Below, one piece after another: positions 19,095 through 28,829 of a stretch of 64,000 bases of DNA (positions are counted from its first letter, which is position 1; the number at the start of each line of letters is the position of its first letter). The position numbers and the translations under genes were made by a program. This DNA comes from Galerina marginata (Eukaryota > Basidiomycota > Agaricomycetes > Agaricales > Galerinaceae): the NCBI GenBank assembly GCA_023014335.1, contig JAECYW010000001.1, positions 2,356,001 to 2,420,000 of the forward strand, written 5' to 3'. The notes under the pieces are model-generated. The model saw only the letters and a list, made by a program, of their open reading frames with translations. It did not search any database and was not told where the DNA came from.

Positions 19095-20990
19095 CCCTAG
19101 CTGAAGGGAAGCTGGTGGATTGTGCAAGCCGCTCTCGATGAGCAACGGTTCAGTGGCCGATTATGCTGGCAGCCCGTGGCAGAGACACTACAGGAGTGGC
19201 GGGCAGTTCCTGTGAACAGCCGTTACAGATGAGAAGGGACGCGGAAGCTGTTTGATCGTGGATGCTCGCGATGAGCGCCAGTTTAGCGGCAGATTATACT
19301 GGCAGCCCTTAACAGAGACACTTTCAGGAGAGCGGCGGGCAGTTCCAGTGAACAGCCGTTACAGACAAGAAGGGACACGGAAGCTGGTCGATTGTGCAAG
19401 AGACTCTCGATGAGCGCCAGTTTAGTGGCAGATTATACTGGCAGCCCTTGACAGAGAGACTCGAAGAGAGCAACAGGCGGTTCCCGTGAACAGCCATTAC
19501 AGACACGGAAGCTGGTGGATCATGCAAAATGCTCTCGATGAGCGCCAGTTTAGCGGCAGATTATACTGGCAGCCCTTAACAGAGACACTTTCAGGAGAGC
19601 GGCAGGCAGTTCCAGTGAACAGCCGTTACAGACAAGAAGGGACACGGAAGCTGGTCGATTGTGCGAGAGACTCTCGATGAGCGCCAGTTTAGTGGCAGAT
19701 TATACTGGCAGCCCTTGACAGAGAGACTCGAAGAGAGCAACAGGCGGTTCCCGTGAACAGCCATTACAGACACGGAAGCTGGTAGATCATGCAAAATGCT
19801 CTCGATGAGTGCCAATTTAGCGGCAGATCATACTGGCAGCCCTTAACAGAGACACTTTCAGGAGAGCGGCGGGCAGTTCCCATGAACAGCCGTTACAGAC
19901 AAGAAGGGACGCAGAAGCTGGTCGATTGTGCGAGAGGCTCTCGATGAGCGCCAGTTTAGTGGCAGATTATACTGGCAGCCCTTGACAGAAAGACTCGAAG
20001 AGAGCAACAGGCAGTTCCCGTGAACAGCCATTACAGACACGGAGGCTGGTGGATCGTGTGAAATGCTCTCGATGAGTGCCAATTTAGCGGCAGATCATAC
20101 TGGCAGCCCTTAACAAAGACACGTTCAGGAGAGCGGCGGGCAGTTCCTGTGAACAGTCGTTACAGACAAGAAGGGACGCAGAAGCTGGTCGATTGTGCGA
20201 GAGGAGGACCCGGGAAGCTCACCCTAAAACTTGCCTGGATTTCGCGGATTTGAGACCGGAAAATCGCAAAAATTTTGTCTATTTTTCGCGGATTCAACGG
20301 CGCCACATGCGAACCCTTGTCCTTTTTCGCGGATTTTGAATGCCTGTGGGCAGAAATTTTGTGGCAAATGTCCTGAAGTTGTGCGTGCGGGAGAGAGGTC
20401 TAGGTCAAACCAGAAAACAGCGACACTGAGGGGAATTCAAAGGAAAATGGATACTGAGGCGCCGCAGGCCCCGAAAAACTGTTTTATTTTAGGAAAAAGC
20501 CAGCCAGACCTTGTCTGGTTTCGCGGATTTGAGGCCAAAATTGTGACGGATTTGAGACCCCATTCTAGGATTTTTCCCAGACAAGTTTTTGAGGGAGCTT
20601 CCCGGGTCGAGGCTCTAGATGAGCGACAGTTTAGCGGCAGATTATACTGGCAGCCCTTGACAGAGAGACCCGAAGAGAGCGACAGGCAGTTCCCGTGAAC
20701 AGCCATTACAGACACGGAAGCTGGTGGATCATGCGAAATGCTCTCGATGAGTGCCAATTTAGCGGAAGATCATACTGGTAGCCCTTAACAGAGACACTTT
20801 CAGAAGAGCGGCGGGCTGTTCCCGTGAACAGCCATTACAGACAAGAAGGGACGCGGAAGCTGGTTGATCGTGCGAGATGCTCTCGATGAGCGACAGTGTA
20901 GCGGCGGATTATACTGGCAGCGCTTGACAGAGAGACTTAAGAAGAGTGGCGGGCAGTTCCCGTGTACAGCCGTTATATGTCCGTATTGTC
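19095..20990. repeat. Tandem satellite with two-unit higher-order structure (~138 + ~129 bp)
   Basis: Units are marked by CTCTCGATGAGCGCCAGTTT at about 19132, 19268, 19404, 19533, 19671, 19799, 19937, 20066, 20613, 20744 and 20880. Spacing alternates near 138 and 129 bp: the longer unit keeps AAGAAGGGAC before CGGAAGCTGGT, the shorter one lacks it. Adjacent long-short pairs are nearly identical to the next pair, so the array evolves as a dimer of about 267 bp. Each unit also contains GGCAGATTATACTGGCAGCCC-like sequence. Repeated minus-strand ORFs (MALIES.SHDPPASVSVMAVHGN) are by-products of the repeat. Confidence 0.9.
20207..20608. mobile_element. 402-bp inverted-repeat element inserted in the satellite
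   Basis: The satellite is interrupted by 402 bp with terminal inverted repeats. The left end starts GACCCGGGAAGCTC and continues to CTTGCCTGG; the right end is the reverse complement with about 25 of 30 bases matching. Both flanks touch GAG, a possible 3-bp target duplication, but one flank has an extra GAG so this is uncertain. Internally it repeats TTCGCGGATTTGA several times and has no coding frame beyond read-through. It looks like a non-autonomous (MITE-like) element. Confidence 0.75.
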
Positions 20991-21407
20991 GGTTGGTTGT
21001 AGGGGACGTTGGTGGTATGACGCAGGAGTATGGCAGGGTGCACTGGCAGATCGTGTTGGCACAGACATTAGGTGACCTAGAGAGGTAAGGTTGGAGTTCA
21101 GTGTGAAAGAACGACTCGCCTTCACAGATTTATCACGTCAGGTTTAAAGAAAAGCTTAGGCAACAGCTTCAAAGGTTTTGGAAGAAAAATCGTGTTTTTC
21201 GGTGTGGGCAAGGACTATTACGAGACGAGGGCAGTCAGCAACATCCGTTTCTTCCCGCTGGTCTGCCCAGTTCCACTGGACCGTCGCGGGGATTGCAATG
21301 CTCGAACATCGTAAGAGCCCAAGTCTATAGAAATACCTTAAGATTGGGGTGCGAGTTTAACAAACGGTTGTGAACAGTATATGGAGTGTTGTGGTATACG
21401 ATATGTT
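20991..21407. other. Intergenic, nothing recognised
   Basis: About 0.4 kb between the satellite edge and the decayed Plavaka transposase. No supported feature. Confidence 0.4.
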
Positions 21408-23754
21408 CTATTTTCTACTACGTCCTTGTCCCATACAAGGCTTTACTGCAAGCTTGATGTCCGACATCGCATCTGTCGAATTACCATCCACAGGGCCTCC
21501 GTCGTCTTCCTCATCCTCTTCAGCATCAGTGTAGGACGCAGCCTCAACATCCATGACATCTTCCTTATCGGCCTCGGTCTTCATCCATGCCATGTAAGAT
21601 GATGTCGTCCCGCCCAACATTCCCATCTTATTGAATTTAGGGCGAATCGCCTCCATCTTCTCCATTCGGACAATTGTTTGGAGCATCTGAATGAGTGCTT
21701 TGTATCAACTTGACCGGCACTATGGCTCTTTCACAGCTTTAATGTGCTTAGACTCAGTGATGGAAGAGCAGAGCCCATTGGGAGAGCCGAAGAGGTGAAT
21801 TAAATAGAAATAATGGTCAATGGCGTGCTGACGCGGTGGTGATATTGCTGATTGAATCCCTGCCTCAATGAAGATATTGCATAGCTTGTGGAATTTCTCA
21901 ACGCAAGATCGAAGATGTTCAAGTGCGGGATGAGTTATCGTGTTGCGGCAAGCCATAAAACATGCATCCATGAACATAGCTATACATTGGACCATGGCTG
22001 ATGGTAAATCGCCTGCAATTGCGGCTAGATATACCTGCTATAACTTTGAGTCTTCGAGCATCTTGTATTTCGAGTCGGTATATACGGACCTTCATCAGTG
22101 CTTTTGAATCATCACTTGTCCACTGATTATAGTCCCGACCATCTGGGAATCGGTGACGACCAGGATACGGAGGAACTGCCGAGATACTGAATTTATGGTT
22201 AGATGACAACAAAATAATCCAGATTTGAAAGTAGGTACTCACCGATAATCAATATCCTCATGATCTCCAATGCCACGGCCTCGCCATGAGTTTGATATAG
22301 GTAATCGCTGACCCAAGTCACTAGGTGATCTTTAAACACACCTTTGATTGATTAGCTGATGCAAAAGGTCAGGTGCGAGCAGTTCATGGATGTCAGCGCG
22401 AGGAAACCCATATGCAAAGGGCTAGTGAGAAATAAACCAAGACAATATCATTTCGATTAGTAGATATTTGTATGGCAAACAAACGAACCACAATGTTGCT
22501 ACGAATTCCGAAGTCATCCCAAAGAATGCCAAGATCAAATCCTTGATGAAAACATCCATTTTTTCATGCGAGCAACGGTGACTTCCTGGGGCATCAAGAT
22601 TGTTGGGCATAGCGTCACATCTAGGAGTACATTAGTTAGATACCTAAGGATAATAGCATATAGATAACTCACTTTGGGCACCAGGTATAGACAATGCAAG
22701 CAAGCCAAACTTGTTCCAGATAGTCGACTATGTAAGGGACCAAAGATTGCATGGCAAAAATGTCCATCCGGGCATTTGACAACCTTGTATGTGTCCATAT
22801 AGGGTTTGAGTGGCCGAAAACAATCTCAAGGCATCGGTGATAGAGCTGACGGCAGGACCGCTGGAATGCGGGGTGCTTTCTTTGTCGTTTACTGGCTGGA
22901 TTAAGATAAGGATTACGCATAGAATAGAGCTTCAAAAGTACCTACTTTTTGGTATTGGGAGGAAACCCACGGGCAAGACACCATTTCCATGTCCACGCCG
23001 AGCGGTGTTGGAAATATTTCCAGGTGACATATACACGGGATGGTATTCTTAATGGCCAGTCGTCTTGTCACTATCACCTATAACGTATGAACATGGACCC
23101 ATGTGTGGATGGATCACATGCAATCTTATCCTGAAATTTGACGGTAAGTACACGACAAGGGTAGGAGTCACATTGGCGCTTACTGCTTGCCGTTCCATCC
23201 AACGCGGTGGGTTTGGCGGCTTCGGTCCTGCGTAAGAAAATTTGTAGCACCTCCACGGTGCGTCGCCATCTTGAATTTCGTCAATCGTCCCATAAAGATC
23301 ATTGGCGTTACGCCAGGGAACACCCTCAGATGCTGCATGCTCTGAGCTGTGCTTGATGATCGCAGCACGCCAGAGGTTCAAACCTTCCAAAACCTCCGAT
23401 TTCGATGACTGGAGCCGCACATAATGGTAATAGGCCCAGTTAAAATCAAGACAATCTTGGAAGGGAGTCCATGCTTTCTTTGAAGGGTCCCCGGGCTTTG
23501 GGGGAGGCGTTCGAGGGTCAGATGGCTCCAGAAATGTGCCGTCTACAGTGCACGGTCGCGCTGACCCGAATGTCAGATGCATCTTTGTAAAGTTCATTAT
23601 ATTACATACCATCTAGGATTTGGAGCCGAATACGTTTATATTGACTTGACTCTTGTATAGTTGGGATTCCAGAATGCGCGGCTTTGGTATGGCGGCTGAG
23701 TCCACCACAAGAGCGACACGTCTTTCCACATGTCGGGCAGTCGAAAGAATCCAT
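21408..23754 (-). pseudogene. Decayed Plavaka-type transposase
   Basis: The order of conserved Plavaka blocks is complete on the minus strand. From the ATG at 23754: an N-terminal C2H2 finger (CPTCGKTCRSCGGLSRHTKA); RPCTVDGTFLEP; WTPFQDCLDFNWAYYHYVRL; DEIQDGDAPW; PPRWMERQ; a SDKTT block; CPDGHF and YIVDYLEQVWLACIV; then DIHELLAPDLLHQLIKG, FPDGRDYNQWTSDDSKALMK, LFGSPNGLCSSITESKHIKA and a tail with KFNKMGMLGG. Exon 1 ends at 23610 and exon 2 starts near 23560. The gene is broken: a frameshift and an in-frame TAA (CAA to TAA) lie after the SDKTT block near 23050, CPDGHF and YIVDY are in different frames, and TGA replaces CGA after AVKEP near 21700. It is therefore a dead copy. The AT-hook companion lies divergently 274 bp away. 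Confidence 0.9.
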
Positions 23755-24027
23755 AAAAGACTTCAGCAGTACGTTGGCTGGAAGGCAGGTGAAAAGGGAA
23801 CTTGAACAGAAATTGTGATTTGGTTTTGAAGGAGAACAAACACAGTGATTGTGACGCAAGAACGTTTCAACTTGGCTCACCTGAGATATTTCCAGATCAT
23901 TCCATTGCTTTGACACGTCAGCGCGTCAGCGTCTTCACAACTTTGCATCGTCCCACACATCTCAACACGCAAACACCTATCCATTTGCAAGCTACACTTT
24001 ACACCCAATCGTCTAGACTTTGACCTC

Positions 24028-24960
24028 ATGACTAATCCCCGTCCAACTTGCAAAGGAAATACTGCTTCCAAAACACGACGTTCTGGACCTGAGAGCACCA
24101 ACCAGGCTCAGATTAAAAACCCGAATGTTGAGGAAGAAACCACACACCATTCTTCAGACAGTCAACCCGCAACTGCACCAGCTGATGACAAACCATTGAC
24201 CACGAATGCAAAACCGACATGTAGAGGTCGAGGGCGTCCAAAAAAGAACACAGTTGTTGAAGATGAGACAAATGCAGAGGCCGACGCTGCACCTACGCAA
24301 GCCGCAACGCGTAAGCGTGATCGAAAGCCTGCCACACCAGTCGACGAAGTTGTTGCTCAGCCCCCACCCAAACGAGCTAAAGCAGGTGAGGCAACCATCA
24401 TCTAGTTGACATGTCAGCAAAGTAGATGAAATATTCACATATGATACAAAAGCAGAGCCGGCATCCCGTGACCCACTTCCATCGCCCAGGACGCAACGTT
24501 CAGTCCGCAGCAGCAAAAACAAAGCGACGTACCACCCAGGAGGTTGCTACCGACCGAGATGCGCAACGTAGGGCCATAGAAAGGAAAATACAGGAATTAG
24601 AAGATGCAAAATAATGCTTGGCTGAAATGAATGCATCAGAGGATAATTACGACGACCAAATGTACGATAAAAACCCACAGCGTCTCTCGGCTGCAATGCG
24701 CAAGCGTGCGTACGCTGAGGTTGAGGGAAATAGTGACGGCGAAGAGGCCTTTGACTTTGCCGAAGCCGACGATATGGATTCTTCTGAGAGCGAGATACCT
24801 GCGGAAAGAGGATTGTGAGTGATGTTGGAAATCTAACGCGAGCTGAGGGCTGACTGGATTGCGATAGCCAAAAAAAGTCCCAAAACTTGCTAGAGGCGAT
24901 TTACGACGGGATATCCAGGATATGGCGGGGAGAATAGGTGGGTGAAGATGATGGTCGAAG
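24028..24960 (+). pseudogene. AT-hook companion ORF of the Plavaka element, decayed
   Basis: The first exon (ATG at 24028) encodes a basic/acidic disordered protein with CRGRGRPKK, a textbook AT-hook, and PPPKRAKAG at its end. Downstream blocks continue in shifted frames: EPASRDPLPSPRTQRSVRSS, RRTTQEVATDRDAQRRAIER, IQELEDAK, then NPQRLSAAMRKRAYAEVEG and EAFDFAEADDMDSSESE, then RGDLRRDIQDM. Stops and frame changes (for example near 24540 and 24613) indicate decay matching that of the transposase. The divergent pairing with Plavaka suggests both genes belong to one element; the product would probably have been a DNA-binding accessory protein. Confidence 0.65.
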
Positions 24961-25039
24961 CAAGAAGATCAAACCAGGTGTCTTTAAATTTTAATGATAG
25001 GTTTGTTGTCATCTGACATCTCGGCTTGTTCCATATTAA

Positions 25040-26190
25040 GCAGGTTCCCAAGTTTGGACGTTGCACCCAAGAAATATCAAAATGCGGGCCTACGAAAAGA
25101 CCTCAAAGCAAAGAAGAAAGAAGAATTCGATCCTTTTCAAAATGGGGCTTAGGTGACGAGGATGCTGCTGCAGATCGTCCAGCCTTTCCTCGCACTCAGT
25201 CTCGAGGCCAAAACCACCCAACTGCCCGAGATCTTAAACATGATTTGTCTCGGAAAAACGATGTGGGTGCCTTCATTTTCTCATTGTATCGTGCTTTCGC
25301 TCATTCGCTTTGCATTCGCTGCCAGCTTATCCAAGTAGAGTCATCTGAAGAAAGTCGCCCCGTCGCTCCGCCGGCCAAGGTCAAGGTATGAATTGTGCTC
25401 ATCACTTCCGAATTTCAAATTAAGTCAGACGAAGATGCGGAGGACATGTTAGATAATGAGGGTGGTGCGCTCCTTAGTGCCTCTGAAGCGCAAGAGATTG
25501 GAGACAGTTTGAAGACTATTAAGAACCCCCTACCCTGGTTGTTCTCCAGGCTAGCATACTAGATCAAGTCGGGTCATATTGCGAGACGGAGTAAGGCGAC
25601 TGCCAGGGTGTGTGGTACGATTCTGGGACGCTCTCAATTCAATTAATGAATTTTCTGTTACAGACAAAAGACTCTAGCTGGACTGCGTTGGTTCGCGGCT
25701 ATGACCTCACATATGGAGGCTTCAAGGCTTGAGCAATTCTTAGTCCACATCCTAACTCCTGTATATCGGCTGACCGCGGATGACACCGTCCGTGATTCAC
25801 AAATAGGTGCATTTACTTTCCGGTGTCAACATCCCTTGAACATCCCTTAACTGACTTACAATTTGCAGAGGAACTGAAAACGACCGCAGTCGATCTCGTG
25901 CAAGCAAAATTGGGCACGACAAAGTTTGCGAACGTGTACAACCAGATCCGGCCGAGTGTTTTGGGTGTTCGCCGGGAGCGCAAGGTTGCCCGAGTGCTGC
26001 TGGCGTCGACGAGCCCTGAGGCTGCTGCGAAGAGGAAGATACAGCGGAATGCGAGTAAGAAGGACAGTAGGAAACGGAAAGAGAGAAGCTTTCTGTGAGA
26101 TTCTTTGATGGTTTCATTGACTGATGATCTTTGCACTTTTTTTGCAGAGAAGGGAAGGGCGAGGGTAAAAGACTCAGAGAGGATCAATTC
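25040..26190 (+). pseudogene. UTP20 (U3 snoRNP/90S pre-ribosome component) C-terminal fragment, decayed
   Basis: UTP20 is a very large HEAT-repeat protein of the small-subunit processome. Only its C-terminal end is recognisable here: DEDAEDMLDNEGGALLSASE, NPLPWLFSRLAY, HIARRSKATA, GLRWFAAMTSHMEASRLEQF, HILTPVYRLTADDTVRD, then after a short intron EELKTTAVDLVQAKLGTTKF and YNQIRPSVLGVRRERK, ending KKDSRKRKERSF. The upstream block KKYQNAGLRKDLKAKKKEEF may also belong. Frame breaks occur near 25140, at a TAG after SRLAY, and between the blocks at about 25700. The rest of the roughly 2,600-aa protein is absent, so this is a fragment. It converges on a decayed CTK3 copy. Assignment rests on remembered family sequence. 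Confidence 0.7.
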
Positions 26191-26344
26191 GATAACGACC
26201 CTTATTAATAACGACACTCATGACCCAATCTGCGACCACTAGATATTAAACTGCATATAATGTTTATGACAGACTGTACTTAACATTACTAGTATTCACC
26301 GCCGCACAGTCTGTTGCTTCAAGTGCTCATTTTAATATCATTTA

Positions 26345-27330
26345 CAATAATTTGAGATTATTCGGTATATGGAAACGCCAGTTGGCTCTTCTTGATGGCA
26401 TCATTGTCGTCCTCGTTCCACTCACTCGTCGTTTCCCTCTCGTTCTCAAACTCGATATTAGGCGCGAGCTCTTCTTGGCCGTCCGCGGGGTCCGTAACTG
26501 GGTAGAACGACGCCAGCTGCGGGGCATGGAATGAGGCCGGGTTGTGCGAAGTCGGCTGAACCCATCGACGCTCACGAGCCGCTTGTGGCGCTCCTGGTCT
26601 TGCTCGAAGCGGGCCATCACTTCTTTGTGGGGAAGGTTCTGGCGCAGGGAGTGAGGTCGCTTGTTGGATTATGAAGAGACGGCCGTATCGGAGGGGGCCC
26701 ATTGTGAAGACCTCGTCCATTCTTTGGGATTCGAGGTAGCGCTTGCTCCTCCATTTCCAGGATCTGGGAAATGTGTTTAAAAAGCGCAAGTCTTGGTATA
26801 TTACAACGAGCACGCACCTGCTTTGTGCTGACGAAGTTCGGCAGGCCTTGCTTTCCTTCTGGGACGATCGATTCAATGATGCAGGTGAGATCTCGAGCGA
26901 CGAATTGGACGTAGGAACCGTTGGCGCTGACTGCTCTCGACCGCTCTGATTTGGAGTTGGATTTGACCAGGAGGCATGTCTCGCATAGCGTGTCGAGAAA
27001 ATTTTTATTCGGGAATTTATAGAGCCCTAGACCAAAAAATCAGGGTTAGAAACCTTCATCCTTCCAATGTTGTGCATTCGAAAGAAAATATGGAAATACC
27101 TTCTACGTCTCTTCGATGATACAGTCCCAGATATCTTTCCCACATGGAGGAAAGTTCTTTATAGCAAAAGGAACGAGCTTTTGAATCGACTGCTGGGATC
27201 TTTACTTGACGAAAAGTCGAGTTTAGCGATGTCTATGATAGGCCGGATTACGGAATAGAAACTAGAAAATTGCTGACGCGTTCAGTTTACGAACATCAAT
27301 AAATTGCATCCTTACTTCAGAAGGATCCAT
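26345..27330 (-). pseudogene. CTD kinase subunit gamma (CTK3-like), decayed
   Basis: Minus-strand blocks match the CTK3 (CTDK-I gamma) family, a partner of the kinase that phosphorylates the RNA polymerase II C-terminal domain. They are MDPSEVRMQFIDVRKLNAS from 27330, QSIQKLVPFAIKNFPPCGKD then IWDCIIEE, KSERSRAVSANGSYVQFVAR, IVPEGKQGLPNFVSTKQILE, and WRSKRYLESQRMDEVFTMGP, with a disordered tail. Defects: TAG replaces CAG just after CIIEE (near 27110), and two bases are missing between ILE and WRSKR (near 26760), putting the rest out of frame. Introns at the expected places are still visible. It is a full-length but inactivated copy, convergent with the UTP20 fragment. Confidence 0.7.
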
Positions 27331-27765
27331 TTCAGGTCTGTTTTCTTCGGTGAATCGGGAGAGACTGTGCTGGTACTTAGTCGTGAATGTTTTTGGCAGG
27401 GGTCGAAAGGTGACTTGTAAGGGCTTCCAGGTCTAACCCTCAAATGCTGTCTCTTTCACTGCACATGGACATCTGGCCCGGGATATCTATGCCGTATGTA
27501 GAAAACCTTGGTTTTACTGAAAGCGCCTCATAAGCTTAGGGATGTCTGCCATTGTCTGGTCGCGGTCAAAACGTGTCTTCATTGCGAACAATTGGGTACC
27601 GTTCAGAATTCTTGACTCAACTCTTTGTTTACACAGGCCCGGGAGAATTGTCAAGACCGTCGATTCCCAGAGAGAAGTTACATAGGGGACAGTGACGAGG
27701 ACCCGGAAAGCTCACCACGGACTTTGGCTCTTAAATTTGAGAAGTCTCCAGGTAATTTCTTCGCA
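27331..27765. other. Degenerate DNA with partial copy of the 402-bp element end
   Basis: No gene recognised. At 27697-27716 a 20-bp stretch matches the left end of the 402-bp element at 20204-20223 with a single mismatch (GAGGACCCGG then AAAGCTCACC), so a related element end lies here. Confidence 0.5.
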
Positions 27766-27773
27766 ATTGTCGA

Positions 27774-28308
27774 CAAGGGGGTCCCGGAAAAAAAAAAAAA
27801 GACCTGGGGTCGATATTTTTCTAAAGCCAACTTTCGGTGGACTAACTAACTTACATAATCAGGAACACACCCAAATATGGTAATAATACATCATTTTCGG
27901 TCACTTCCGTGCATCAGTTCCGACTTCGGTGCTTGTTAGCCTCCCGGAGGCTCCCTCAAGCGTTCTGCAACATATAAAAATGAATGTAAGACTTTGAAAG
28001 TAGACATCAATAGTTTACTATACAGTTTTTAGGTTAGTAACACCATGCTAACAATTTTGGGCCAGCATGTAGCATGTGTGCAATATTGCGGCATTTTCTG
28101 TTGTTTTCAGGCTGTAATTGAACAAATTTATGCTTCATCGCAAGTTCTGACTGTATTACAAGATTTGAACAGTATTTAGCTGCCCTTAGAGAGCTAAAAT
28201 CAGGTTTTGGGCGCAGTTTACCGGGGGGTCCAATTTTTTTTTTCGCCTCCGGCGGCTGGACTAACTAACCGGGTACCGGTCCGGCATTTTGATCCCGGCA
28301 CCCCCTTG
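27774..28308. mobile_element. 535-bp MITE with 8-bp target-site duplication
   Basis: Terminal inverted repeats CAAGGGGGTCCCGG (left) and, reading inward from the right end, CAAGGGGGTGCCGG match at 13 of 14 bases. They are flanked by a perfect 8-bp direct repeat, ATTGTCGA, at 27766-27773 and 28309-28316. The interior is non-coding, with poly-A, GGACTAACTAAC near both ends, and a GCCTCC/GGAGGC hairpin near 27945. An 8-bp duplication is typical of hAT and KDZ-type elements, so it could have been mobilised by a KDZ transposase such as the one at the left of the window; that is inference. Confidence 0.85.
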
Positions 28309-28530
28309 ATTGTCGAATACCTGCAAAATTTTTGGTCAAAGTAACTCTATGGGTCTTAAATCGGCCGCCGAAAATCTTGAAATACGGCCAACCATTTCTT
28401 ATGACCTCCCGGTTCCATCCCAGATGACAACGACCAATAAAAAGAACAAAAACCTTCCAGGAATCCCCGAAATAAATGTTGGTCAATCTCTGATAAACGG
28501 GGGGTCCGGGAAAGTTAGAAAACTGTGCAA

Positions 28531-28561
28531 AAGAAATAATTCACGGCGTGAATTATTTCTT
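28531..28561. repeat. 31-bp AT-rich hairpin palindrome
   Basis: Fifteen-base arms starting AAGAAATAATTCACG pair exactly around a single central G. It is non-coding, 220 bp right of the MITE and near another GGGGTCCGGGAAA phrase (28501) that resembles MITE ends. Confidence 0.75.
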
Positions 28562-28829
28562 ACAAGTTACTGTAATACCGACTCTAGATCTCAAGGACTT
28601 GATAAACGCTCACCAATGTTATTATTAAAAATTACATCGCCCTAAGGAAAGTTGACACCTTTTGATTTTTCCCCTCTCGATGAATTCTGGACGAGGCTGC
28701 CATCAGTGAGCAGTGGCTCTTATGTAATGATGGCATCAAATATTCGGCAACAGGTGGGAAGTCAGGAACTGGCTTCATTTGGGTGCAAGGGGATTCGTCT
28801 ACTGCAACGACCCATGGATTCCGCGTCTC

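Noticed and set aside
19095..20990. Regularly spaced repeats reminiscent of a CRISPR array
   Set aside because: Units are long, contiguous and homogenised without unique spacers, and the genome is eukaryotic; this is a satellite.
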